Below are positions 45,718 to 54,692 of a stretch of DNA of 64,000 nt, piece by piece (the stretch's first letter is position 1; every line of letters starts with the position of its first letter). The stretch spans positions 1,619,001-1,683,000 of the forward strand of contig CP129466.1 in assembly GCA_030583605.1 (NCBI GenBank), read 5' to 3'. A model generated the notes under the pieces. That model had not been told where the DNA came from. It worked only from the letters and a program-made list of their open reading frames with translations, and did no database searches. This DNA is from Gammaproteobacteria bacterium. GTDB lineage: Bacteria > Pseudomonadota > Gammaproteobacteria > Steroidobacterales > GCA-2729495. The position numbers and the translations under genes are program-made.

Positions 45718-46536
45718 ATGCCCGCCAATTCACTGAGCCAGAGGATTACCACGGCACTGGTGGTGATCGCGGTTCTGCTGCCGGCCTTTCTGCTGCTGCC
45801 GAAGGTGTTCGGTCTGGCGCTGATCGTCCTGTTCGTGCTCGGAGCGGCCTGGGAGTGGGCCGCTTTCCTGCGGATCCCCGGCCATGCGATCCGTTTCGGC
45901 TACGTGGCCGCGGTGGCGGCACTCATCGCGGTTGCGCGCTTTGCGGTGCCCGAGACGGACCAGGTCCGCACTCTGGCCTGGGTGAGTCTGCTTTGGTGGG
46001 CGGTGGCGCTCGCATGCATCGCGCGTTTCCCGGTTTCGCTGGGTCGGATGACCACGAGCCTGTGCGGCATTCTTGTGCTCGTGCCGGCCTGTCTGTCGCT
46101 GGCCGCGTTGCTGGAGACCGACCTGGGTGGACGCCGCCTCCTGCTCACCGCACTCGCAATCGTCTGGGCCGCAGATATCGGCGCCTTTTTTGCCGGGCGT
46201 CGCTTCGGGCGGGTGAAGCTGGCGCCGCGCGTGAGTCCGGGCAAGACCTGGGAAGGAGTGATTGGGGGACTGCTCGGCGCAGCGACAGTAGCCGGCGCAG
46301 GTGCGATGGCGCTCGGTCATTCACCGCTTGCAGCCATTCCCATGGGAATCAGTGTCGCCGCCATTTCGATTGTCGGTGACCTGACCGTCAGCATGTTCAA
46401 GCGCAATGCCGGCCTCAAGGATAGCGGGAACCTGTTTCCGGGCCACGGCGGCGTCCTCGATCGGGTGGACAGCGTCACGGCGGCTGCACCATTGTTCCTG
46501 CTCCAGGTTTGCTGGCTTGGCTGGCTGGGTCCCTGA
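45718..46536 (+). CDS. cdsA: Phosphatidate cytidylyltransferase (CDP-diacylglycerol synthase)
   Basis: Makes CDP-diacylglycerol for phospholipids. The 272-residue membrane protein has about eight helices and the C-terminal family signature SMFKRNAGLKDSGNLFPGHGGVLDRVDS, with the metal Asp residues, preceded by SPGKTWEGVIGGLLGA. ATG 45718 begins MPANSLSQRITTALVV; the frame stays open upstream into uppS. In most gammaproteobacteria dxr follows here, but it is missing. Confidence 0.94.
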   Translation: MPANSLSQRITTALVVIAVLLPAFLLLPKVFGLALIVLFVLGAAWEWAAFLRIPGHAIRFGYVAAVAALIAVARFAVPETDQVRTLAWVSLLWWAVALACIARFPVSLGRMTTSLCGILVLVPACLSLAALLETDLGGRRLLLTALAIVWAADIGAFFAGRRFGRVKLAPRVSPGKTWEGVIGGLLGAATVAGAGAMALGHSPLAAIPMGISVAAISIVGDLTVSMFKRNAGLKDSGNLFPGHGGVLDRVDSVTAAAPLFLLQVCWLGWLGP

Positions 46537-46659
46537 TGCGGCGGTGGTTGCGCCGGTCGCATCTGGCTTGCGATCATGCGGGCCAGATTGGCAGGACTCG
46601 CCGGCGAACAGCAGCGCGCTGTCTCGCGGCAGGCCGGATTTCCCCAGCACATTAAGATC

Positions 46660-48024
46660 ATGAGTTTCCTGATTTCGGCGGCTGCCTTCCTCGTTGCCAT
46701 TGGCATCCTCGTGGCCGTGCACGAATACGGACACTTCATTGCCGCCCGGATCGCCGGTGTGCGCGTCTTGCGTTTCTCGATCGGTTTCGGGCGGCCGCTC
46801 TGGCTCAGGCGCGCCGGGCCGGATCGCACGGAGTACTGCATTGCTGCCATCCCGTTCGGCGGTTACGTGAAGCTTCTCGACGAACGCGACTGCCCGGTGG
46901 CTCCCGACGAACGGCATCGGGCCTTCAATCGTCAGCCGGTGCAAGCCCGCATCGGCATACTTGCGGCCGGACCGCTTCTGAACTTCATTTTTGCCGTGCT
47001 GGCCTACTGGGCCATGTTCGTGATTGGTATCCCGGGAGCCCGCCCCGTGATCGGGGAAGTCACTCCCGAGTCGATCGCTGCACGGGCGGGGCTGCAGAAC
47101 GAAGACGAGATCGTGCGCGTCGGCGACCGCGTTTCGACCACCTGGGAAGCAGTCGTGGTGGCCATGCTGGACGAGATGCTGGAGCGCGGGCGCATCGGCC
47201 TGGTCGTTCGCCAACGCGGTGGGCCGGAGCGGAGCCTGAGTCTCGACACAAGTGGGCAGGAGGCCGCATTGACCGAGCCCGGCCAGTTGTTTCCGGGCCT
47301 TGGCATCACCCCCTGGACCCCTGCGCTGCCACCGGTCCTGGGCGAAGTACTGCCCGGCGGCAGCGCGGAGCGCTCCGGGCTGCGTCCCGGTGACCGCATC
47401 CTCAGCGCGGACGGAGCGCAGGTCGAGAGTTGGCCGGACTGGGTCGAACTGGTCCGGAGCCGGCCGGGTGAAACGCTCAGTGTCGTGATAGAGCGCGGTG
47501 GCAGCCGGATGCCGATGACCCTGCAGATCGACACCATGGATTCCGACGAGGGTGCAGTGGGCCGCATCGGGGCCGCGCCCGAGGTGCCGGAAGGGCTGTT
47601 CGATGTCACACGGTCGATCGAGCGTTACGATGTCGTCACCGCCCTCGGTCGCGCGCTCGATAAAACCTGGCGCATGTCCAGCCTCACCGTGAGGATGATG
47701 GCGCGGATGATTACGGGCCAGGTTTCGGTCAGGAACATCAGCGGCCCGATCAATATCGCGCAGTACGCGGGATACAGCGCCAGCGTGGGGATTGCACCCT
47801 TCCTGAGTTTTCTCGCGGTCGTCAGCCTCAGCCTGGGGATCCTCAACCTGCTGCCGGTGCCGATGCTCGACGGCGGGCAGATCGTGTTCCAGCTGGCCGA
47901 GGCGGCCAAGGGTTCACCCTTGTCGGAGCGGACCCAGTTGATCGGCCAGCAGGTGGGCATTGCACTGCTCCTGCTGCTCATGAGCTTCGCGTTCTACAAC
48001 GATCTCTCGCGGCTGCTCGGCTGA
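46660..48024 (+). CDS. rseP: Site-2 intramembrane protease RseP
   Basis: Zinc metalloprotease that cleaves anti-sigma factors such as RseA within the membrane. The 454-residue protein has the HEXXH motif VAVHEYGHFIAAR (H21, E22, H25), FGRPLWLRR, PFGGYVKLLDE, two PDZ domains (about 115-200 and 205-290, the second with PGGSAERSGLRPGDRIL), and the third zinc ligand in LNLLPVPMLDGGQIV. ATG 46660 begins MSFLISAAAF. A 123-base gap follows cdsA; an in-frame opening from 46576 has no family sequence. Confidence 0.95.
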   Translation: MSFLISAAAFLVAIGILVAVHEYGHFIAARIAGVRVLRFSIGFGRPLWLRRAGPDRTEYCIAAIPFGGYVKLLDERDCPVAPDERHRAFNRQPVQARIGILAAGPLLNFIFAVLAYWAMFVIGIPGARPVIGEVTPESIAARAGLQNEDEIVRVGDRVSTTWEAVVVAMLDEMLERGRIGLVVRQRGGPERSLSLDTSGQEAALTEPGQLFPGLGITPWTPALPPVLGEVLPGGSAERSGLRPGDRILSADGAQVESWPDWVELVRSRPGETLSVVIERGGSRMPMTLQIDTMDSDEGAVGRIGAAPEVPEGLFDVTRSIERYDVVTALGRALDKTWRMSSLTVRMMARMITGQVSVRNISGPINIAQYAGYSASVGIAPFLSFLAVVSLSLGILNLLPVPMLDGGQIVFQLAEAAKGSPLSERTQLIGQQVGIALLLLLMSFAFYNDLSRLLG

Positions 48025-48029
48025 TCGAT

Positions 48030-50441
48030 ATGACTGAACGCGTTCGCCAGACCATGCACGCGTGCGTGCGCGCGCTGATCGTGAGCCTGATGGCCATGGT
48101 CGGTGCGATAGCCGTGGGCCAGGAGGCTCCTGCCATTCGCGATATCCGCGTCGAAGGCCTGCAGCGAATATCCGAGGGAACCGTTTTCAACTATCTGCCG
48201 CTGAACATCGGGGACCGGCCCGACGAGCGCCGTATCCAGGAAGCGCTACGTGCGATCTACGCAACCGAGTTTTTCAGTGACGTCGAGTTTCGCTGGGACG
48301 ACGGAACGCTGGTCATCGCGGTGGCGGAGCGCCCTTCGATCGAAGATTTCACCATCACGGGCAACAAGGACATCAAGACGGAAGACCTGACGGAGTCCCT
48401 CTCCCGGATCGGTCTCAAGTCCGGCCGCATTTTCAACCGTTCGGTGCTCGACGAGGTCGAGCAGTCACTGACGGACCAGTATTTCAGCCAGGGCAAGTAC
48501 GCCGCCCGGGTGACCACCGAGGTCGAGGATCTGCCCGACAACAAGGTCCGCATTGCAATCAAGATCATCGAAGGGGACCGGGCGCGGATTCGCCAGATCA
48601 ATATCGTCGGGAACCACAGCTTCTCGGATGAGGAGATCCTCGAACGCTTCCAGCTCAAGATGCCGAACTGGCTGTCGTTCATCCGCCAGGATGACCGCTA
48701 CTCCCGCGAAGCGCTGCAGGGTGATCTGGAGACATTGCGATCGTTCTACATGGACCAGGGCTTTGCGGATTTCGGCATCGAGTCCAGCCAGGTCGCGCTG
48801 TCGCCCGACAAGCGCAGCATATTCGTGACGATCAACGTGACCGAGGGCGATCGTTACAAGATTTCCGACGTGAAGCTGGCCGGCGACCTGATCCTGTCGG
48901 AGGAAGAGCTCAATCCCTACGTTCTCGTCAAGCCCGGCCAGACGTACTCGCAGCGCGTCATCACGCAGAGCGCGGATCTTCTCCGCCTGCGTCTCGGCGA
49001 GGAAGGCTACGCATTTGCCACCGTGGAGCCGGTGCCGGAGCTGGACCGGGAGGGGCGCACCGCGGCGGTGACGCTGTACGTGGAGCCGAAAAGCCGCGTG
49101 TACGTGCGGCGGGTCAATTTCAATGGATCTGCAGCGACGAACGACGAGGTGTTTCGGCGCGAGGTACGCCAGTTCGAGGGCGCTTACCTGTCCAACAGCA
49201 AGCTGGAGCGTTCCAAGGTGCGCCTGCAGCGCCTGCCCTATATAGAGAAGGTCGAGGTCAACACCAACCCGGTGCCGGGGACGCCCGACATGGTCGATGT
49301 CGATTTCGATATCGAAGAGGGCCTGCCGGGCTCGTTCGGCGGCGGCATCGGCTATTCGGAATCACAGAAATTCCTCCTCAATGGCAATTTCGTGCACACG
49401 AATTTCTTCGGCACCGGCAACCGGGTCGCCGCGGACGTGAGCACCGGCAAATACCGGACGATCTACAGCATCTCCCACACGGATCCATATACGACCATCG
49501 ACGAAGTCAGCAGGACGGTCAGCCTCGCCTATCGCGACATCACCCAGTACACCTCCGGCGCATCGGATTTCTCGACCGAGACCTTCTCCGCCTCGCTGGA
49601 GTACGGCTACCCGGTCACCGAGTTCCAGCGGCTGATATTCGGCTTCAACTGGCAGGAGTCCGAGTTGCTGGCGGATTCCTACAGCAGCGCCCAGGCCAGG
49701 GAGTGGGTGCAGAACAACGGCGATGGCTACGTGGAGAAGGTCAACGGCGGGTCGGAAATCTACGGGACGAATTTCAGCGGGCTCGGCCTGGTAGCCGGCT
49801 GGATCTTCGACACCCGCAACCGCGCGTTGTTTGCCGATCGTGGGGCCCGCCACCGGGTGATGCTGAACTCCACGGTCCCCGGCGCTGAGGTCGAGTACTA
49901 CACCATCAACTACGACGCCGTGAACTATTTTCCGGTCACCCGCTATTTCACGCTGGCGGTCAGCCTGGACCTGGGCTTCGGTGACAGCTTCGGGGATACC
50001 ACCGCCATCGTTCCGTATCGCAACTTTTTTGCCGGCGGTCCGGACACGATCCGGGGATATCGCGAGAATCATCTCGGCCCCCGCGACAGCTTCGGCAATC
50101 CCTACGGGGGCAACGCCCTGGTCGCATCCCAGACCGAGTTGATCCTGCCGATCCCGGACAAGTGGCGCGCCCGGACCCGCCTGGCGCTGTTTTTCGATAT
50201 CGGCAACGTTTTTTCGACCGGCGGGGTCAACTTTCGCGCGCCCGATGGCATTACGCCGATCGATTATGATTTCGACCTGAAGGAATTGAAGCAATCCGTC
50301 GGTTTCTCGGCCCAGTGGCTGGCTCCGCTCGGTTTGTTTCGTTTCAGTTACGGATTCCCGCTCAACTCCGATGACGCTTCGGCACTTTCCTACGGCGATG
50401 ACACGGAGCAGTTCCAGTTCTCGGTGGGCGGGGCGTTTTAG
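48030..50441 (+). CDS. bamA: Outer-membrane protein assembly factor BamA
   Basis: Core of the BAM complex that inserts beta-barrels, including presumably the exporter barrel at 15691. The 803-residue protein has a signal peptide (about 1-31, cleaved near AIAVGQEA), five POTRA domains (32-420, starting IRDIRVEGLQRISEGTVFNYL) and a 16-strand barrel with the loop-6 motif VRGY-like TIRGYREN and C-terminal QFSVGGAF ending in Phe. It starts five bases after the rseP stop. ATG 48054 is a possible alternative start. Confidence 0.96.
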   Translation: MTERVRQTMHACVRALIVSLMAMVGAIAVGQEAPAIRDIRVEGLQRISEGTVFNYLPLNIGDRPDERRIQEALRAIYATEFFSDVEFRWDDGTLVIAVAERPSIEDFTITGNKDIKTEDLTESLSRIGLKSGRIFNRSVLDEVEQSLTDQYFSQGKYAARVTTEVEDLPDNKVRIAIKIIEGDRARIRQINIVGNHSFSDEEILERFQLKMPNWLSFIRQDDRYSREALQGDLETLRSFYMDQGFADFGIESSQVALSPDKRSIFVTINVTEGDRYKISDVKLAGDLILSEEELNPYVLVKPGQTYSQRVITQSADLLRLRLGEEGYAFATVEPVPELDREGRTAAVTLYVEPKSRVYVRRVNFNGSAATNDEVFRREVRQFEGAYLSNSKLERSKVRLQRLPYIEKVEVNTNPVPGTPDMVDVDFDIEEGLPGSFGGGIGYSESQKFLLNGNFVHTNFFGTGNRVAADVSTGKYRTIYSISHTDPYTTIDEVSRTVSLAYRDITQYTSGASDFSTETFSASLEYGYPVTEFQRLIFGFNWQESELLADSYSSAQAREWVQNNGDGYVEKVNGGSEIYGTNFSGLGLVAGWIFDTRNRALFADRGARHRVMLNSTVPGAEVEYYTINYDAVNYFPVTRYFTLAVSLDLGFGDSFGDTTAIVPYRNFFAGGPDTIRGYRENHLGPRDSFGNPYGGNALVASQTELILPIPDKWRARTRLALFFDIGNVFSTGGVNFRAPDGITPIDYDFDLKELKQSVGFSAQWLAPLGLFRFSYGFPLNSDDASALSYGDDTEQFQFSVGGAF

Positions 50442-50472
50442 CCGAAGTCGAACCATGAGAGGATGACTGACG

Positions 50473-51012
50473 ATGATCAGACAATTGCTTCCGGCCCCGA
50501 TCCTTGCCGCCTGCCTGATGTTTGCGCCGGCGGGCGCCTTTGCCCAGGCGGCACCGGCGCTCAAGATCGGGGTCGTCAATTTCGCCAGGCTGATCCAGGA
50601 GTCGCCGCAGGCGAAGGTGACCCTGAAGGCCCTCGAGGACGAATTCTCGCCGCGCCAGCGCGACCTGATCGCCAAACAGACCGAGCTGAAAGGCCGTCAG
50701 GAGAAGCTGCAGAAGGACGCCTCCGTCATGGGCGCGGAAGAACGCCGCAACGCCGAGAGCCGTTTCCAGGACGATCAGCGTGACCTCGGGCGCCGGCAGA
50801 ACGAGTTCGTCGAGGATTTCAACGTCCGCCGCAACGAAGAACTCGGCAAGCTGCAGCGCGATCTGCTGCGGCAGGTTCAGGCTTTTGCGAAGGAGCGCGG
50901 TTACGACCTGCTGATCGGCGAGGGTGTGATTTACGCGACCGATCAGGTCGATGTGACCGATCAGGTCCTCAAGACGATCGAGTCCGGGGGCAAGGCCACA
51001 GGCGCTCCCTGA
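50473..51012 (+). CDS. skp: Periplasmic chaperone Skp/OmpH
   Basis: Holds unfolded outer-membrane proteins in the periplasm. The 179-residue protein has a signal peptide (MIRQLLPAPILAACLMFAPA, cleaved after AFA), the start KIGVVNFARLIQESPQAK, a long charged coiled-coil (60-140) and the conserved end YDLLIGEGVIYATDQVDVTDQVL. Between bamA and lpxD as usual. Confidence 0.94.
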   Translation: MIRQLLPAPILAACLMFAPAGAFAQAAPALKIGVVNFARLIQESPQAKVTLKALEDEFSPRQRDLIAKQTELKGRQEKLQKDASVMGAEERRNAESRFQDDQRDLGRRQNEFVEDFNVRRNEELGKLQRDLLRQVQAFAKERGYDLLIGEGVIYATDQVDVTDQVLKTIESGGKATGAP

Positions 51013-51066
51013 GATGGCGGGGATGGCTTTTTGTTGCGCCCGTTGACCAGAGAGGCGGGTACGGTC

Positions 51067-52104
51067 ATGCGCATGACGCTCGGGATGCTGGCCGTGCGCC
51101 ACGGTTGCGAACTGCGTGGCGATCCCGATGTGCCGGTGGACGGCGTCGCCACGCTCGCGACGGCCGGGGAGGGCTCGCTCGCCTTCCTCGCCAATCCCCA
51201 GTACCGGGCATACCTGGCAGGAACCAGGGCGACCGCCGTGGTGCTGGCGCTGGCCGATGCACCGGCGTGCCCGGTCGCCTGCCTGATCAGCGCCAACCCG
51301 TACCTGGCCTACGCCGGCATGGCGGCGGACCTGCATCCACCGGCGCCGCTGCGCCCTGGCATTGCGCCCGGGGCGCATGTCGCGCGCGACTGCGAGTTGC
51401 CAGCCAGCTGCCAGGTCGAGGCCGGGGCCGTCATCGGCGCTGGCGCGATCATCGGCGAGCGGGTGTTCGTGGGGCCAAACGCGGTGATTGCGGCCGGATG
51501 CCGGGTCGGTGAATCGACGCGCATCATGGCCGGTGTCGTCGTGGGCGAGCAGACATGCCTGGGACGACGCTGCCTGCTTCACGCGGGCGTGGTGATCGGG
51601 GCTGACGGTTTCGGTATCGCGCGCAGCAGCGACGGCACCTGGACCAAGGTGCCGCAGCTCGGCGGGGTGGTGATCGGTGACGACGTCGAAATCGGCGCCA
51701 ATACCACCATCGATCGCGGCGCCATCGGCGACACGGTGATCGGCAACGGCGTCAAGCTCGACAACCAGATCCAGATCGGCCACAACGTCGTGATCGGAGA
51801 ACACACCGCGATTGCCGCGTTGTCCGGGATCTCCGGCAGCACGCGTATCGGTGCGCGTTGCGTGATCGGGGGCGATGTTTCGTTTGCCGGGCATCTCAGT
51901 ATTACCGACGATGTTGTGATCAGCGGCGGGGCCAAGGTCGCGCAATCGATTGCCAGGCGCGGCGTCTACGGAGGCGTAGTCCCGGCCGGGGAATCGCGGC
52001 AATGGCGGAAAAACGCCGTGCGCTTTGGCCAGCTCGACGAGATGGCGCGACGACTGCAGCGGCTGGAGAAACTCGCGGGCAAGACATCCGGCGGTGAGCG
52101 GTGA
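51067..52104 (+). CDS. lpxD: UDP-3-O-acylglucosamine N-acyltransferase
   Basis: Third step of lipid A synthesis, adding a hydroxyacyl chain from ACP. The 345-residue protein has the N-terminal uridine-binding domain ([24 protein letters not shown]), a hexapeptide beta-helix ([40 protein letters not shown]) and the catalytic His in [19 protein letters not shown] 51067 has GAGAGGCGGG upstream; TTG 51031 is in frame. The stop overlaps the lpxA GTG. Confidence 0.94.
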   Translation: MRMTLGMLAVRHGCELRGDPDVPVDGVATLATAGEGSLAFLANPQYRAYLAGTRATAVVLALADAPACPVACLISANPYLAYAGMAADLHPPAPLRPGIAPGAHVARDCELPASCQVEAGAVIGAGAIIGERVFVGPNAVIAAGCRVGESTRIMAGVVVGEQTCLGRRCLLHAGVVIGADGFGIARSSDGTWTKVPQLGGVVIGDDVEIGANTTIDRGAIGDTVIGNGVKLDNQIQIGHNVVIGEHTAIAALSGISGSTRIGARCVIGGDVSFAGHLSITDDVVISGGAKVAQSIARRGVYGGVVPAGESRQWRKNAVRFGQLDEMARRLQRLEKLAGKTSGGER

Positions 52105-52871
52105 TTCATCCGACGGCAGTCATCTCGCCGGAGGCGTCGCTTGGCGGCGAGGTCCGGGTGGGCCCGTACGCCGTGATCGGGCCGGGGGTCGAGATCGGAC
52201 GCGGCACCGTGATCGGCGCCCATGTGGTCATCAGCGGGCCGACGGCGATCGGCGAGGACAACCGGATATTCCAGTTCGCATCCGTCGGGGAAGAGCCGCA
52301 GGACAAGAAGTACCAGGGCGAGGCAACGCGTCTCGAGATCGGCAGTCGCAACACGATCCGGGAGTTCTGTACCATCAATCGCGGGACTGCCCAGGATGCG
52401 GGCGTCACCCGTGTCGGCGACGACAACTGGCTGATGTCGTACACGCATATTGCGCATGACTGCCAGGTTGGCAGCCACGTGATCATGTCGAACAACGCGA
52501 CCCTGGCCGGGCACGTTCACGTCGGCGATCACGCGATCCTGAGCGGCTTCACCGCCGTGCACCAGTTCTGTCACATCGGCGCGCACAGCTTCATTGGCGG
52601 ACTGACGGGCATCACGCGCGATGTGCTGCCCTTCATGCTCGTCGCCGGCCAGCCGCCCGAGCCACGGGGGATCAACCAGGAAGGCCTGAAGCGGCGCGGA
52701 TTTTCGGCCGAGCAGATCCGTGACCTGAAAGAGGCCTACCGCATCCTGTATCGCTCCGGGCTGCGCCTGGTGGAGGCCCGGGAGCAGCTCGGCGAGCTTG
52801 CCGCGGGCCGCCCGGAAGTCCGGGCGATCGTCGAGTTTCTCGACCGCTCCGAGCGCAGCATCCTGCGGTAG
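52101..52871 (+). CDS. lpxA: UDP-N-acetylglucosamine O-acyltransferase
   Basis: First step of lipid A synthesis. The 256-residue trimeric beta-helix enzyme starts [29 protein letters not shown], has [30 protein letters not shown], the catalytic His in [13 protein letters not shown], and [21 protein letters not shown]. The start GTG 52101 overlaps the lpxD stop by four bases. fabZ, normally between lpxD and lpxA, is absent. Confidence 0.95.
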   Translation: MIHPTAVISPEASLGGEVRVGPYAVIGPGVEIGRGTVIGAHVVISGPTAIGEDNRIFQFASVGEEPQDKKYQGEATRLEIGSRNTIREFCTINRGTAQDAGVTRVGDDNWLMSYTHIAHDCQVGSHVIMSNNATLAGHVHVGDHAILSGFTAVHQFCHIGAHSFIGGLTGITRDVLPFMLVAGQPPEPRGINQEGLKRRGFSAEQIRDLKEAYRILYRSGLRLVEAREQLGELAAGRPEVRAIVEFLDRSERSILR

Positions 52872-52882
52872 GGGCAGGCGCA

Positions 52883-54034
52883 GTGACGGCCAGGCTGCGC
52901 ATGGCGCTGGTGGCCGGTGAGGCGTCCGGTGATCAGCTTGGCGCCGGACTCATCGAGGCGGCGCGCCGGCTGCACCCCGGGCTGGAATGCTTCGGGGTCG
53001 CCGGGCCCGCCATGAAGGCCGCGGGCTGTCGGGCCTGGCACGACACGGAGGAACTCTCCGTGATGGGGCTGACCGAGGTGCTGCGGCATCTGCCGCGCCT
53101 GGTACGGTTGCGCCGTGCGCTCGTCAGCAGGCTGCTGGCGGACCCGCCGGATGTGTTCGTCGGCATCGACGCGCCGGACTTCAACCTGCCTCTGGCCGCA
53201 CGGGTTCGGGCCGCCGGGGTGCCGACCGTGCACTACGTCTGTCCGAGCGTCTGGGCCTGGCGGCAGGGGCGCGTGCGGCTGCTTGGCCGGGCCTGCGACC
53301 AGGTCCTGTGCCTGCTGCCGTTCGAAGCGCCGTTCCTGCAACGCGCCGGCGTGCCGGCCACGTTCGTCGGCCACCCGTTCGCCGACCAGATCCGCGCGGA
53401 ACCGGACACGGCACCCGCGCGTGCGCGGCTGGGCCTCGATGCCGCGACGGTGATCGGCCTGCTGCCCGGCAGCCGGAGCGCGGAGATCGAGCGGCTCGGG
53501 CCGGTGTTCATCGAGGCGGCCACGCGATTGCAGGCGGAATTGCCCGACGCGGACTTTGTCGCGCCGATGGCCAATGCCCGACTGCACGAAATATTTGCCG
53601 GACTCGCCCGCAAATCCGGGCCGGGCCTGAGGCTGACCCTGGTCGATGGGCGTGTGCGTGAGGTCATTGCCGCAAGCGATGCCCTGCTCGCGACTTCGGG
53701 CACCGTCACGCTGGAGGCCATGCTGGTGAACCGGCCGATGGTGGTCGCCTACCGGGCGTCGCCCGTGACTTACGCGCTGGCCACGACGCTTCACCTGGTC
53801 AAGGTCAGTCATTTCTCCCTGCCGAACCTGCTCGCCGGCGAGCGGCTGGTGCCGGAGTTGCTGCAACGGGAGGCCACGCCCGCGAGGCTCGCAGGCGAAG
53901 TCCTGGAGCTACTGCGTTCACCCGCGCGCCTCGATGCGCTGCGGTCCCGGTTCGAGCTCATCGGGCAGCAGCTGCGCTGCGACGCGAGCGCGGTCGCGGC
54001 CCGGGTCGTGACGGGGCTGGCGCGCGCAGGCTGA
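52883..54034 (+). CDS. lpxB: Lipid-A-disaccharide synthase
   Basis: Condenses lipid X and UDP-diacylglucosamine. The 383-residue GT19 enzyme has MALVAGEASGDQLGAGLI, VGIDAPDFNLPLAARVR, HYVCPSVWAWRQGRV, TFVGHPFADQI, LLPGSRSAEIERLGPVF and TSGTVTLEAMLVNRPMVVAYR. Start GTG 52883 is preceded by AGGGGCAGG. It follows lpxA by 11 bases. Confidence 0.95.
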   Translation: MTARLRMALVAGEASGDQLGAGLIEAARRLHPGLECFGVAGPAMKAAGCRAWHDTEELSVMGLTEVLRHLPRLVRLRRALVSRLLADPPDVFVGIDAPDFNLPLAARVRAAGVPTVHYVCPSVWAWRQGRVRLLGRACDQVLCLLPFEAPFLQRAGVPATFVGHPFADQIRAEPDTAPARARLGLDAATVIGLLPGSRSAEIERLGPVFIEAATRLQAELPDADFVAPMANARLHEIFAGLARKSGPGLRLTLVDGRVREVIAASDALLATSGTVTLEAMLVNRPMVVAYRASPVTYALATTLHLVKVSHFSLPNLLAGERLVPELLQREATPARLAGEVLELLRSPARLDALRSRFELIGQQLRCDASAVAARVVTGLARAG

Positions 54035-54074
54035 GCCCCTCGGCAGCGGCCGAACGTCTCTATAATCCGCTGCC

Positions 54075-54692
54075 ATGAGCGGCAGCGTGCATGGGCAGCG
54101 ACTGGCAGATCCGCGTTGTACCGTGGCGGGCGTCGATGAGGCCGGGCGCGGTCCGCTTGCCGGTTGTGTCGTCGCGGCAGTGGTGGTCCTCGACGGCGGA
54201 CAGGACCTGGCGGGCGTCAGGGATTCGAAACTCCTGTCGGCCGCGCAACGTGAACGTCTGGCACAGATGATTCGCGGCCAGGCGCTGGACTGGGCGCTCG
54301 GATCCGCGGACGTCGGCGAGATCGATGCGCTCAACATCCTCCACGCGACGATGCTGGCCATGCAGCGCGCCGTGGCCGGCCTGGCGAGGGTGCCCGACAG
54401 GATACTCGTGGACGGCAATCGCGCCCCGCGTTTTGCCGGCTACAGCGGTCCGGTCGCGGCCCTGGTCGGCGGCGATCGCTGCTGCATGGCCATATCGGCG
54501 GCGTCGATTCTTGCGAAGGTGGCCCGCGACGAGGAGATGCGCAAACTGCACGAGGCCTTCCCGCAGTACGGTTTTGCGAACCACAAGGGATACCCGACCG
54601 CCAGCCATCGCGAGGCGCTGCGGGCCTTCGGGCCATGTCCGTCGCACCGGCGCAGCTTTCGTCCGGTGCGTGAGGCGCTGCAGGCGCAATGA
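54075..54692 (+). CDS. rnhB: Ribonuclease HII
   Basis: Removes ribonucleotides from DNA. The 205-residue protein has [19 protein letters not shown] (D21, E22), [21 protein letters not shown], and the C-terminal [15 protein letters not shown] and [10 protein letters not shown]. The stop overlaps dnaE by four bases. Confidence 0.95.
   Translation: MSGSVHGQRLADPRCTVAGVDEAGRGPLAGCVVAAVVVLDGGQDLAGVRDSKLLSAAQRERLAQMIRGQALDWALGSADVGEIDALNILHATMLAMQRAVAGLARVPDRILVDGNRAPRFAGYSGPVAALVGGDRCCMAISAASILAKVARDEEMRKLHEAFPQYGFANHKGYPTASHREALRAFGPCPSHRRSFRPVREALQAQ

Noticed and set aside
46537..46659. Possible remnant of dxr between cdsA and rseP
   Set aside because: The in-frame opening from 46576 translates to sequence with no resemblance to DXP reductoisomerase.
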